From Streptomyces avidinii (GTDB lineage: Bacteria; Actinomycetota; Actinomycetes; Streptomycetales; Streptomycetaceae), in contig NZ_BMVL01000011.1 of NCBI RefSeq assembly GCF_014650695.1, positions 1-64,000 on the forward strand: a DNA stretch of 64,000 nucleotides, in the 5' to 3' direction. The notes under the pieces were generated by a model, which was not told where the DNA came from, searched no databases, and was given only the letters and a program-made list of their open reading frames with translations. Shown here in pieces: positions 9,023 to 17,472 of the stretch. The position numbers and the translations under genes are program-made. The first letter of the stretch is position 1; each line of letters begins with the position of its first letter.

Positions 9023-12000
9023 ACTCCGCGCTCAGCATCGCGGCCAGCGCCGCGGGGGTGAGCGCCGCGCCGGCCGCCTCCTCCCGGCGGTGACGATCGG
9101 CGCCGAGCACCGTGCGGGTCCGCTCCGGCATGCCGTCCACCGCGTCGCGCTCCGGAACCGAGCGCGGATGGCCCGCACGCCAGGCGGTGGCCGCCGCGAG
9201 GGACCGTACGGCCTCGGCCGGTCGGTCCGCGTCGGCCAGCAGCATGGCTGCCGCCTCGGCCATGCCGGCCAGGATGCGCTCGGCGCAGCGGGCGGCGACT
9301 GCGGCGGCGAGCGCGGGGCCGATCCTGGCCAGGCCGGCCGCCGGGCCCCGTTCGCGGCCGGTGAGGACGGCGTCGACGGTGTCCAGCCCGGCGGTGAGCT
9401 GTGCGGGCACGGTGATCCGTTCGGCGTCGGCGCGGGCCCGGTCGCACTCCCTGCGGGCCCCGGCGGCGTCTCCGCGCTGGAGGGCGACCAGCGCGGAGAG
9501 GAGCCCGGCGAAGGTGGCGACGTCGTACACCCCGCCGAAACGGTCGGACTCCCGGGCGGCCTCCGCCAGGAGCTGCTCGGCGTCGTCGAGGTCCCCCGCG
9601 CAGTAAGCGGTCTCGGCGATCCGGGCGATGGCGAAGGGCGCCTCCACGCTGGCGCCGACCTCGCGGGCGAGGCGCAGGCACTCCTCGTACTCGACGCGGG
9701 CGTCGGCGTACCGGCCGCGCGAAAGGGCGACCTCCCCGGCAGCGCTCGCCACCTGGGCACGGGTCCAGCGGTCGCCGACGCGGCGGGCGATCTCGTGGAG
9801 CTCGGCGAGGTCGGCATCGACGGCGGCCAGGCCGCCGGTGACGTCGATGGCGACGTGGGCGCGGAGCATGAGGACGATGCCGAGTTCCCATTCACCCGCG
9901 TGGACACGGCAGTTGGCGACGGACCGGTCGAGGTCGGCTTGGAACTCGAGGGCGGTGCCGGTGAGGAAGGACGTCGCGGGCCAGAGCATCCCGGGGAAGC
10001 GGGTGGTCTCGGGGGAGCCGTGGCGGAAGGTCTCCTTGAGGTGGGCGGCGAGGTCCCGGTACTCGGGCGTGCGGAACCTGTCCGCGGAGTTGCTCTCCGC
10101 GAGCAGGAACATGTCGAGGACCTGAAGGCGCATGCAGCGCCAGTAGGCGGGGGTGCCCTCGGCGGGGATGCCGGGGGTGAGGGCGAGGATCCGGGTGGTC
10201 CACTCGGCGCCCTCGGCGCGGTAGTTGCGCAGCCACCAGAACCAGCCCAGGGCGAAGACGAGGCGCTGGGCGGCCTCGGTGTCGGCGTCCTCGACGGCGG
10301 TGGTGTGGAGGGCGGCGCGGAGGTTGTCGAGTTCGGTCTCGACGCGCCGGATCCAGGGGAGCTGGGCGGCGGAGCGGATCAGGGGTTCGGCTTCCTCGGC
10401 GAAGGCGAGGTAGTGGGCGGCGTGGCGGCGGGCGGTGTCCCGGGCGTCGGCCGGGTGGACGGCAGCGCGCTCGGCGGCGTACTCGTGGATGGTTTCGAGC
10501 ATCCGGTAGCGCATGCCGTGGTCCTCGTCGGGCTCGGCCAGGACGAGGGACTTGTCGACGAGGGAACCGAGGATGTCGGCGGCGTCGTACGGTGCCGCAT
10601 CGCGCGGGTCGGCGCAGACCGCCTCGGCGGCGGCCAGGTCGCAGCCGCCGGCGAAGACGGACAGCCGGCGCAGGACGGTCCGCTCGGCCTCGTCGAGCAG
10701 GTCCCAGGACCAGTCGACGACCGCGCGCAGGGTCTGCTGGCGCGGCAGGACCGTACGGCTGCCGCTGGTCAGCAGCCGGAACCGGTCGTCCAGGCGGTCC
10801 GCGATCTGGCGCGGAGTGAGCAGCCGCAGCCGGGCGGCGGCCAGCTCGATCGCGAGCGGCAGCCCGTCGAGGCGGGCGCAGATCTCCACGACGGCGGCCG
10901 GGTCCTCGTCTGCAGGGCTGGAGCCGGGGCGAACGGCGGCGCCGCGGTTCGCGAAGAGCCGGTGGGCCGGGGCGGGCGGCAGGGGCTCGACGGGGCGGAC
11001 CGTCTCGCCCGGGACGCCGAGGGGTTCGCGGCTGGTGGCCAGGATCCGCACGCCCGGGCAGTGCGTGAGGAGGCGCTCGGCGAGCTCGGCGGCGGCTCCG
11101 ACGACGTGCTCGCAGTTGTCGAGCACGAGGAGCAGGCGGCGGTGGGTGCAGTGTTCGACGAGCCGGGAGGTGGGGTCGGTGGCGGCCGGGGTCGGGGTCT
11201 CGCGGGCCACGAGGGAGCTTTCGCGCAGGCCGAGGGCGCTGAGGACGGCGCCGGGCACGGCGGCGGGGTGGTCCAGGCGGGCGAGTTCGACGATCCAGAC
11301 GGCTTCGGGGTGGGCTGCGGCGGCGTGCTCGGCGAGGCGGGTCTTTCCCGAACCGCCGGGGCCGGTGAGGGTGATGAGGCGCAGCCGGGACAGGTCGGCG
11401 TGGAGGGCGGCGAGTTCGGGCTCGCGGCCGACGAAGGAGGTCAGGCGGGGGCGGAGGTTCCCGCGGGGTGCCTCGGGCCGGGACTGCGGCGGCTGATCCG
11501 GCTGCCGCTGCGACGTTCCCGGCTGCGGAGCCGACTGCGGTTCCGGCTGCGGAGCCGACTGCGGTTCCGGCTGCGGAGCCGACTGCGACGGCGACGGCGA
11601 CTGCGGAGCGGGCGCCTGGAGGAGTTCCGCGTGCAGGGCAGCGAGTTCGGGGCCGGGATCGGTGCCGAGGCCGTCGGCGAGGGCGCGCCGCACGGCTTCG
11701 TACGCGGCGAGGGCATCGGCCGGGCGGCCGGCGGCGCGCAGGGCCCGGAGCTGCTGCGCGCGCAGTGTTTCGTCGTACGGAGACTCCTGGACCAGGATCT
11801 CGATCTCCGGCAGGAGTGCCGCCGGGGCGGTGGCGCCGCTGCGCAGGTCCGCCTCGATGCGCTGGCGGACGGCGCCGGAGCGGCGGGCCTCGGTGACGGC
11901 CGCATGGACGGCGCGGGCGGGCTCGGGCAGGTCGGCCAGGGCGGGGCCCCGCCACAGCGCGAGGGCGGTGCCCAGGGTGCGGGCGGCGGCCGCGGGGTCA

Positions 12001-12344
12001 GTGGCCAGTTCCTGGCCGCCCTGGACCGCCAGCCGGTCGAACCGGTGCAGGTCGATGTCCTCGCGGGAGGCGGCCAGGAGGTAGCCGCCGGTGGGGGCGG
12101 AGCGGACGGTACCGCGACCGCCGAGGGCGCGGCGGAGCCGGGCGACGAGGGCTTGGAGGGCGGCGGGGGCGTCCTGCGGCGGGTCGTCGCCCCAGACGTC
12201 GTCGACGAGTTCGGCGACGGAGGCCGGACGGCCGGCCCGGAGGGCGAGGGCGGCGAGGAGCGCGCGCAGGCGGGCGCCGCCCACGGGAAGGGGGGCGCCC
12301 GTCTCGTCGCGCGCCTCGGTGACGCCCAGGATGAAATACCGCAC
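9009..12344 (-). CDS. AfsR/SARP-like regulator (wHTH-BTAD-NB-ARC-TPR)
   Basis: An 1111-residue STAND regulator. The N-terminus (~1-95) is an OmpR-type winged helix (RLRALLAALALRAGRPASVAEL ends the first half), followed by the bacterial transcriptional activation domain (~97-245), the pair that defines SARP proteins. A Pro/Gln/Ser linker (~250-295) is encoded by a 24-base tandem repeat. The NB-ARC ATPase has Walker A TGPGGSGKTRLAEHAA, Walker B RLLLVLDNCEHVV and the ILATSREPLGVPGE motif. The C-terminal ~400 residues are TPR-like helices. Such proteins activate secondary-metabolite or developmental promoters. It lies downstream of a MarR gene on the same strand across a 267-base repeat-rich gap. 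Targets are unknown. Confidence 0.88.
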   Translation of the reverse strand: MRYFILGVTEARDETGAPLPVGGARLRALLAALALRAGRPASVAELVDDVWGDDPPQDAPAALQALVARLRRALGGRGTVRSAPTGGYLLAASREDIDLHRFDRLAVQGGQELATDPAAAARTLGTALALWRGPALADLPEPARAVHAAVTEARRSGAVRQRIEADLRSGATAPAALLPEIEILVQESPYDETLRAQQLRALRAAGRPADALAAYEAVRRALADGLGTDPGPELAALHAELLQAPAPQSPSPSQSAPQPEPQSAPQPEPQSAPQPGTSQRQPDQPPQSRPEAPRGNLRPRLTSFVGREPELAALHADLSRLRLITLTGPGGSGKTRLAEHAAAAHPEAVWIVELARLDHPAAVPGAVLSALGLRESSLVARETPTPAATDPTSRLVEHCTHRRLLLVLDNCEHVVGAAAELAERLLTHCPGVRILATSREPLGVPGETVRPVEPLPPAPAHRLFANRGAAVRPGSSPADEDPAAVVEICARLDGLPLAIELAAARLRLLTPRQIADRLDDRFRLLTSGSRTVLPRQQTLRAVVDWSWDLLDEAERTVLRRLSVFAGGCDLAAAEAVCADPRDAAPYDAADILGSLVDKSLVLAEPDEDHGMRYRMLETIHEYAAERAAVHPADARDTARRHAAHYLAFAEEAEPLIRSAAQLPWIRRVETELDNLRAALHTTAVEDADTEAAQRLVFALGWFWWLRNYRAEGAEWTTRILALTPGIPAEGTPAYWRCMRLQVLDMFLLAESNSADRFRTPEYRDLAAHLKETFRHGSPETTRFPGMLWPATSFLTGTALEFQADLDRSVANCRVHAGEWELGIVLMLRAHVAIDVTGGLAAVDADLAELHEIARRVGDRWTRAQVASAAGEVALSRGRYADARVEYEECLRLAREVGASVEAPFAIARIAETAYCAGDLDDAEQLLAEAARESDRFGGVYDVATFAGLLSALVALQRGDAAGARRECDRARADAERITVPAQLTAGLDTVDAVLTGRERGPAAGLARIGPALAAAVAARCAERILAGMAEAAAMLLADADRPAEAVRSLAAATAWRAGHPRSVPERDAVDGMPERTRTVLGADRHRREEAAGAALTPAALAAMLSAEFSGS
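11521..11590. repeat. 24-bp tandem repeat in AfsR-like linker
   Basis: The 24-base unit beginning GGCTGCGGAGCCGACTGCGG occurs at 11521-11544 and 11545-11568, with a partial third copy after 11569. It encodes the repeated linker SAPQPEPQ. Because the unit is a multiple of three, copy-number change would alter linker length without breaking the frame. Confidence 0.85.
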
Positions 12345-12611
12345 CGGGCAATTCTGCCTGGCCCGTTCGGGCTGCGGGGGCGGGGTCGGAGTCGGGGCCG
12401 AGGTGGGGCTCGGCGTCGAGGTGCGGCTCAGGGTCGGGCTTAGGGTCGGGGCCGAGGTGGGGCTCGGCGTCGAGGTGCGGCTCAGGGTCGGGTTCGGACT
12501 CGGACTCGGGGTCGGGGTCGAGATCGGGCCCGGCGTCGGGCTCAGGGTCGGGCCGGCCCGGCGTCGAGGTCGGGGTCGAGGTCGGGGTCGGCGTGTGAGT
12601 CGGGGTCGGCC
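12345..12611. repeat. Low-complexity GTCGGG-rich gap with 54-bp direct repeat
   Basis: This 267-base gap between MarR2 and the AfsR-like gene is built of GTCGGG / GAGGT elements. A 48-base block at 12391-12438 recurs perfectly at 12445-12492 (54-base period). On the minus strand one frame stays open through it and would encode acidic PDPEPHLDAEPHLG-type repeats, but that frame matches neither neighbouring gene. The frame shared by both neighbours is closed by a TGA near 12540. Confidence 0.8.
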
Positions 12612-13118
12612 TCAGGTGATCGAGGTGTCCCCGTGGGTCTCCAGGAGGGTGCGCAGGGCCTGGGCGACGGTGGCGCAGGTGGCGGGATCGAGCGGGGCGA
12701 GCATCTCCGCGTAGCGGCGCAGGTGCTCGGCGATCATCGACTCGGTGAGCTCGATGCTCCGTTCGGTCAGCCGGATGCGGACCGTGCGGCGGTCCTGGCC
12801 GTCCCGCACCCGCTCGACCAGGCCCTTGGCCTCCATGCGGTCGATGCGGTTGGTGATCGCGCCGGAGGTCACCATGGCGGCCGGGATGAGGGCGCCGGCG
12901 GTGAGCGCGTACGGGGGGCCGGAGCGGCAGAGGGTGAAGAGGATGTCGAGCTCGCCCAGCTCCAGGTCGTGCTCGGCCGCGAAGGCCTTCTGGTGCTTGT
13001 CGATGATGCGGTTCATCCGCTGGATGCGGGCCATCACCTCCACGGGCCACAGGCCGGCCGCCAGGTCGGGGCGCTCCGCCGTCCACTGGCCGACGATCGC
13101 GTCCACTGCGTCGCTCAT
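12612..13118 (-). CDS. MarR family transcriptional regulator (second)
   Basis: A 168-residue MarR protein. The winged helix lies at ~40-110 (LGELDILFTLCRSG, AAMVTSGAITNRIDRMEAKG, VRDGQDRRTVRIRLTERS). ATG 13118 has GGAGGAA seven to eight bases upstream, which is better than the ATG 33 bases earlier. It is divergent from the MFS gene at 13260, and the gap holds two perfect copies of TCTCAACGTTGAGA plus half-sites. This is a classic repressor/exporter pair with autoregulation. The ligand is unknown. Confidence 0.9.
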   Translation of the reverse strand: MSDAVDAIVGQWTAERPDLAAGLWPVEVMARIQRMNRIIDKHQKAFAAEHDLELGELDILFTLCRSGPPYALTAGALIPAAMVTSGAITNRIDRMEAKGLVERVRDGQDRRTVRIRLTERSIELTESMIAEHLRRYAEMLAPLDPATCATVAQALRTLLETHGDTSIT

Positions 13119-13164
13119 GACGTGTTCCTCCATCGCTCGCGTCCCTCGCACCCCCGCCAGATTA

Positions 13165-13194
13165 TCTCAACGTTGAGAGACTTGACGTTGAGAG
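13165..13194. promoter_or_regulatory. MarR2 operator 1 with adjacent degenerate site
   Basis: TCTCAACGTTGAGA (13165-13178) is a perfect 14-base palindrome. A degenerate copy, CTTGACGTTGAG, follows at 13181-13192. It sits about 45 bases before the MarR2 start, suited to autorepression. Confidence 0.7.
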
Positions 13195-13208
13195 GACTGC
13201 CTGTTTTT

Positions 13209-13239
13209 ATCTCAACGTTGAGATTCTGATCATTGAGAT
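13209..13239. promoter_or_regulatory. MarR2 operator 2 with extra half-site
   Basis: ATCTCAACGTTGAGAT (13209-13224) is a perfect 16-base palindrome identical in core to operator 1. A half-site TTGAGAT follows at 13233-13239, about 20 bases before the MFS ATG. The spacing between the two operator centres is about 45 bases. Confidence 0.7.
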
Positions 13240-13259
13240 GAATCGGAGCGGGTGCCACC

Positions 13260-14567
13260 ATGACCACCGACACCGACACCGACACCGCCGCGACCACGAC
13301 CACGACCGCCGGCACGGCCACGACCGCCGGCACCACCACCCACCGGGCCGCCGCCGAGGGCCCGGCCCCGTCCCGTACACGGGTCGGCCCCGCCCCCGGC
13401 CCCGTCCCCGTCCTCTGGCTCGCCCTGCTGGCCACCCCCATGGCCGCCGGGGCCAACGCCCCCGTCCTGATCCTTCCGGACATGGCCCGCTCCCTCGGGG
13501 TGAGCGCCTCCACCGCCGGCTGGCTCGTCGCCGCCTACGCCTGGGCCATGGCCGTCGCCACCCCGCTGCTGGCCGGGCTGCTGCGCCGCCGGGGCCTGCG
13601 GGCGGCGCTCCGATCAGCAGGCACCCTCCTGGTCGTCGGCACCCTCCTCGTCGCCGCCTCCCCCTGGCTGCCGCTCACCCTCGCCGGGCGGGCCACCCAG
13701 GCCGCCGGCGGTGCCGGTCTGGCAGCGGTCGCGATGAGCCTGGCCGGCTCGGCCCGCCGGATGGGCGTGATCAGCGCGGGCTTCGGCATCCTCGGCGCCT
13801 GTGGTCCGCTGCTCGGCGCACAGCTCTCGCAGGCCGTCTCGTGGCGGCTCTCGCTCTCCGTCTCCGTGATCGCGATCCTGGCGGTGCCGGCGGTGAGCCG
13901 GTACGCGACGGCCCCGCCGGCCACCCCGCAGGGCCGGTTCGACGCCCGCGGCGCGGCCCTGCTGGCGGCGCTCGCCACCGGCCTGGTCCTGCTGCCCCAC
14001 GCACCGGCCGCAGCCCTCGGCGTCGCGATCCTCGCCGCGATGCTGCTCACGCTCCACGTACGGCGGCGCCCCGGCGGGTTCGTCCCGGCCGCGCTGATCC
14101 GCAAGCCGCTCTTCCTCGGCTCCGCACTCCTCGCGCTCGTGCTCTCGGGCTCGTACTTCACCCTGCTGTTCTCCGTACCCCGGCTGCTCGCCGACCGGGC
14201 GGGCTGGGACGTGGCCACCGCGGGCACCGGTCAGCTGGTGGCCCTGCTCGCCGGGTCCGCGCTGTCCTGGCTGCTCGCCGCGGCCTCGGCGCGCATGAGC
14301 CGGGCCGCCGTCCGCTCGGTGCTGGTCGGGGTCGGCGCGCTGGCCGCGGCGACCGCGGTGTTCGCGAGCTCGGGCCCACTGCTTCTGGTCGCCACCCTGG
14401 GCGGAGTGTTCGCGGCGACCGGGTCCAACGCCGTGCTGTCGATGCACGCCGCGTCGAGCGCGCCGGATCCGCAGCGCCCCACGGCGATCGGCCTGTTCGC
14501 CCTCTGCTACCAGCTGGGCGGGGCCTTCGGCCCGGCGCTCGCGACCGCCCTGGTGCTCGCCGCCTGA
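13260..14567 (+). CDS. MFS transporter under MarR2 control
   Basis: A 435-residue MFS protein. An odd ~45-residue N-terminus rich in Thr, Asp and Ala (repeated TD pairs, then TTTTTAGTATTAG) precedes TM1 (VLWLALLATPMAAGANAPVL). The motif-A region after TM2 is LLRRRGLRAALRSAG. About 12 membrane segments follow. It is probably a drug or metabolite exporter repressed by MarR2 through the palindromes upstream. The Thr-rich leader is encoded by an ACC-GAC tract and could be longer than the true protein; no better internal start with a ribosome site stands out. Confidence 0.87.
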   Translation: MTTDTDTDTAATTTTTAGTATTAGTTTHRAAAEGPAPSRTRVGPAPGPVPVLWLALLATPMAAGANAPVLILPDMARSLGVSASTAGWLVAAYAWAMAVATPLLAGLLRRRGLRAALRSAGTLLVVGTLLVAASPWLPLTLAGRATQAAGGAGLAAVAMSLAGSARRMGVISAGFGILGACGPLLGAQLSQAVSWRLSLSVSVIAILAVPAVSRYATAPPATPQGRFDARGAALLAALATGLVLLPHAPAAALGVAILAAMLLTLHVRRRPGGFVPAALIRKPLFLGSALLALVLSGSYFTLLFSVPRLLADRAGWDVATAGTGQLVALLAGSALSWLLAAASARMSRAAVRSVLVGVGALAAATAVFASSGPLLLVATLGGVFAATGSNAVLSMHAASSAPDPQRPTAIGLFALCYQLGGAFGPALATALVLAA

Positions 14568-14604
14568 GCCGGCGCCGCCGCAACCGCCAGGAACAGCAAG
14601 ACCG

Positions 14605-16842
14605 TCAGGACAGCGCCGGCCGGTGCACGGGGACCCCCTCCGGCACCGCCCGGCGCCGGGCCGCGGAGGTACCCGTCCAGCACGTGCCGCGCCGGGCCAG
14701 CAGGCGGCGCAACCACAGCTCCATGGAGACGAGTTCGGCCAGCCCGTCCAACGGGACCGGACGCCCGTCCGCTGCGTCGAGCAGGGCCTGCCGCACGACC
14801 CGGGCCTCGATCAGGCCCGCGTCCGCGAGCAGCGGCGAGGCGAACAGGTCGAGCAGGTCGCCCAGGGCCGCGCGCAGCCCCAGCCGGGTCGCCGTCTCGT
14901 TCGGCGTGCGGTCCGTGACACCCCAGCCCGGCGGGAACTCGCGCACCCCCGCCGAGGACAGGACGCTGCGCAGGATCGCGGCCCGGGCCCCGGGCTGGAC
15001 CCTCAGCGACTCGGGCAGGGCGCGGGCGGCCCGTACGACCTGGTTGTCCAGGAAGGGGGCGTGCAGGCGCTGGCTGCGGACCTCCACGGCCTGCTCGAAG
15101 ACCCGGTGGTCGGCGGCGTGGCGGGCGAGCAGCGAACGGGCGCGGGCCTCCCCCGGTCGCAGCGACAGCGGGGGCCGGCCGGCGGCGACGGTCAGGCGGA
15201 TCGATACTTCCGCCAGTGCCTCCCCGGTGAGCCAGCCCGCCGCCGGCCCCGGGCGGGACCAGGTCAGGGCGGCGAGGGAAGCGTCCACCGGACCGGTGGT
15301 GCGCTCGGGGACCCCGCCCTCGCGGAGCCGGGCCGCGGCGGCCTCCATGCCCGCGCGGTACGTCGTACGGGCAAGTCTTCGGGCCGCCGAGTACACGGTG
15401 AGCGGGACCAGCAGGGACTCCCCGGCGGCTCCCGAGGCCGAGGCCGACCGGGCCAGCGCCGCCACCGGCCGCAGCAGGTGCCGCCGCCGCCGGTCCATCA
15501 GGAGGTCGGCCATCCGCGCCGGGTGGGCGTCGAGGACCTGGCGGGCTCCGTGACCGGTGAAGTGGTCGGCCGAGCCGGCCGCCAGACGGCGGCGCTCGCG
15601 GGCGGCGAAGACCAGTGAGGGAGCGGGTTCGTCGGTGAGCGGGCCGTCGAGTTCGGCGTACGGGAGGGCCTCGTCGGCGGCGGCCACCACGACGTGGTGC
15701 AGGCGCGGGTCGGCCGCGATGGCCCTGGCCCGTTCCAGTTCGGCCTCGCGCCCCTGCGGGGTGGCCAGGTCGTTGAAAGTGACCGCCAGCAGCCGCGCCC
15801 CGGCGGGACTCAGCAGGGTGCCCGGGGCCCCCGGCAGACCGGCGGCCAGCAGCGCCAGCGTCGCGGAGGCGCTGCCGCCGGACAGGTCGGCGCCCACCCC
15901 GGGGGCCGGGGCGCCGCGCGCGGCCCGCCGGTCGGCGGGACCCATTCCGGGCACGGGGCCGGGATCGTACGGCGGAGTTGCGTCGGGGGCATGCCGCGGA
16001 GCCGTGAGCCGGGCGCGCACGGCATCCACCAACGCTTCCCGTACGCCCTCCACCGCGCGCTCGGCATCGGCCTCGGGGGCGGCCACCGCGAGCGAGGCGA
16101 CCTGCTCGTAGCCGGTGATCTCGCGGGAGCCCTCGCGCAGGATGAGCGCGTGCCCGGGCGGGATGCGCCGCACCCCGGCGTACGGTGTGCCGTCGCCCAG
16201 CGCCTCCGGGCTGTCGGGGCAGGCCAGCAGGGCCGCGAGATGGCCGATGTCGAGCTGCGCCTCGATGAGGTCGGCGAGCGGAAGGGCGGCGGTGGCGTAC
16301 GCCGTACCGCTCGCCCAGGGGGTGTAGAAGACGGGCCGGGCGCCCGCGAGGTCGCCGACGACGGTGATCCGGCGGCCGGCCTGGACGACGGCGGTGTAGC
16401 TGCCGGACCACTGGGTGAGGTGGCGCAGCGCGCCGCCGCGGGCGGCGTAGAGGGCGCGGCGCAGTTCGGCGTCGGTGGCGCCGCAGCAGCCGAGGACGGC
16501 GAGCCGGGTGAAGGGGTCGGCGGGGTCGGCGGTGAGGGTGCGGATCTCGTCGGGGCGCCAGTCGCCGACGGCCCAGAGGGGGTCGGGGTCGCCCCAGAGC
16601 AGCTGTGCGCCGACGGGGTGGACGGTGCGTTCCGCGTCCGCGCCCGGGTCGTCGGCGTGGGCGGCGTCCGCGATGCCGCCGTGCAGGGGCGCACCGCCGT
16701 CGCCGTATCCGCCCTGGCCGAAGCCCTGGCCGGAGCTCTGACCGAAGCCATGGCCGGGGCTCTGACCGGGGCCTTGGCCCGAGACCCTTCCGGCCGTGCC
16801 GAAGCTCGCGGCGATACTGCTCCAACCCACCAACCAGCGCAC
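14605..16842 (-). CDS. Asparagine synthase / lasso-cyclase-like protein, PP-loop degenerate
   Basis: A 745-residue AsnB homologue. The N-terminal half is a glutaminase-like fold (VGDWRPDEIRTL, RLAVLGCCGATDAELRRAL, GSYTAVVQAGRRITVVGDLAGARPVFY) without an N-terminal catalytic Cys. The synthetase half (~305-745) has VGADLSGGSASATLALLAA where AsnB and lasso cyclases carry SGGxDS, so the PP-loop Asp is Ala. The layout resembles macrolactam cyclases of lasso peptides more than AsnB. GTG 16842 with GGGGAGG just upstream is chosen; a repetitive Gly-Gln-Ser stretch follows at ~15-45. No precursor, RRE protein or leader peptidase is nearby, so function is unassigned. Confidence 0.8.
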   Translation of the reverse strand: MRWLVGWSSIAASFGTAGRVSGQGPGQSPGHGFGQSSGQGFGQGGYGDGGAPLHGGIADAAHADDPGADAERTVHPVGAQLLWGDPDPLWAVGDWRPDEIRTLTADPADPFTRLAVLGCCGATDAELRRALYAARGGALRHLTQWSGSYTAVVQAGRRITVVGDLAGARPVFYTPWASGTAYATAALPLADLIEAQLDIGHLAALLACPDSPEALGDGTPYAGVRRIPPGHALILREGSREITGYEQVASLAVAAPEADAERAVEGVREALVDAVRARLTAPRHAPDATPPYDPGPVPGMGPADRRAARGAPAPGVGADLSGGSASATLALLAAGLPGAPGTLLSPAGARLLAVTFNDLATPQGREAELERARAIAADPRLHHVVVAAADEALPYAELDGPLTDEPAPSLVFAARERRRLAAGSADHFTGHGARQVLDAHPARMADLLMDRRRRHLLRPVAALARSASASGAAGESLLVPLTVYSAARRLARTTYRAGMEAAAARLREGGVPERTTGPVDASLAALTWSRPGPAAGWLTGEALAEVSIRLTVAAGRPPLSLRPGEARARSLLARHAADHRVFEQAVEVRSQRLHAPFLDNQVVRAARALPESLRVQPGARAAILRSVLSSAGVREFPPGWGVTDRTPNETATRLGLRAALGDLLDLFASPLLADAGLIEARVVRQALLDAADGRPVPLDGLAELVSMELWLRRLLARRGTCWTGTSAARRRAVPEGVPVHRPALS

Positions 16843-17472
16843 CGCCGCCTCCCCAGCCCGTGGGCACATGACCGGGGCACAGGCAGGACGGACGGCGCTG
16901 GGCGCGCGGCCGCGGGACCCCGGGTGGCTCGGGGTCCATGCTGCCACGGGACAGGCGTGCGAGAGTGGTTAAAGGGGGCGCACACGCAAAGGAACACGCC
17001 CCGGCCACGCGGTATTTGGCGTTCCGTTCCCACCGCCCCATAGGTCGCTTTCAGCCATTCTTCGGCTGCCGGAAGAGCCGTCGCAGGCGGCCGGCGCTCA
17101 CCGCGGGGGCGCGGTCCGGGAGGCGGAATCCACCCCCCGGACCGTTCCGCCACCCGCGGGGATTGAGGCAGCGGCATCCCCCGACCCGCCCGGTCCAGGC
17201 AGCGGGCCGACCCACGCACCGCACATCGAATCGCCGGGTCCCCGGACCGGCCAGAGCGCACGGGCGGGCGCACGGCCACACGGACGGAGCACGCGATGAC
17301 ACGTGCGCCCCGGCTCCGGGCCCGGGGCGGACTGTGCAAACGGACAACAATCCCGCCATACGGAAGTAAGGGCCTTAACGCTTGGGAGGCGGGGAACTAC
17401 GCTGGGTTTACGAAATGCCGGGCGCCTATGCCCCGGCGGCGTCTGCGTTCCGCGTGTGACGAGGGGTGGCGC
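16843..17472. other. Divergent gene-free region
   Basis: A 630-base gap between divergent genes. No frame has both a plausible start site and recognisable content, and no short lasso-type precursor was found on either strand. A possible plus-strand promoter is TTAACG (17375-17380), 17 bases, TACGCT (17398-17403), about 70 bases before the NsdA-like gene. Confidence 0.5.

Noticed and set aside
11998..13086. Long minus-strand frame covering parts of MarR2, the repeat gap and the AfsR-like N-terminus
   Set aside because: It overlaps two solid genes in another frame, lacks a start site, and owes its length to GC-rich third positions. Only the repeat part (12345-12611) is of interest.
14507..17041. 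844-codon frame overlapping the AsnB homologue
   Set aside because: A different minus-strand frame with extreme Arg/Pro/Gly content. The 14605-16842 frame has recognisable glutaminase and synthetase motifs and a good ribosome site.
16843..17472. Lasso peptide precursor for the AsnB homologue
   Set aside because: No short frame with a leader/core layout, a Gly/Ala/Ser/Cys core start and an Asp/Glu ring acceptor was found on either strand.
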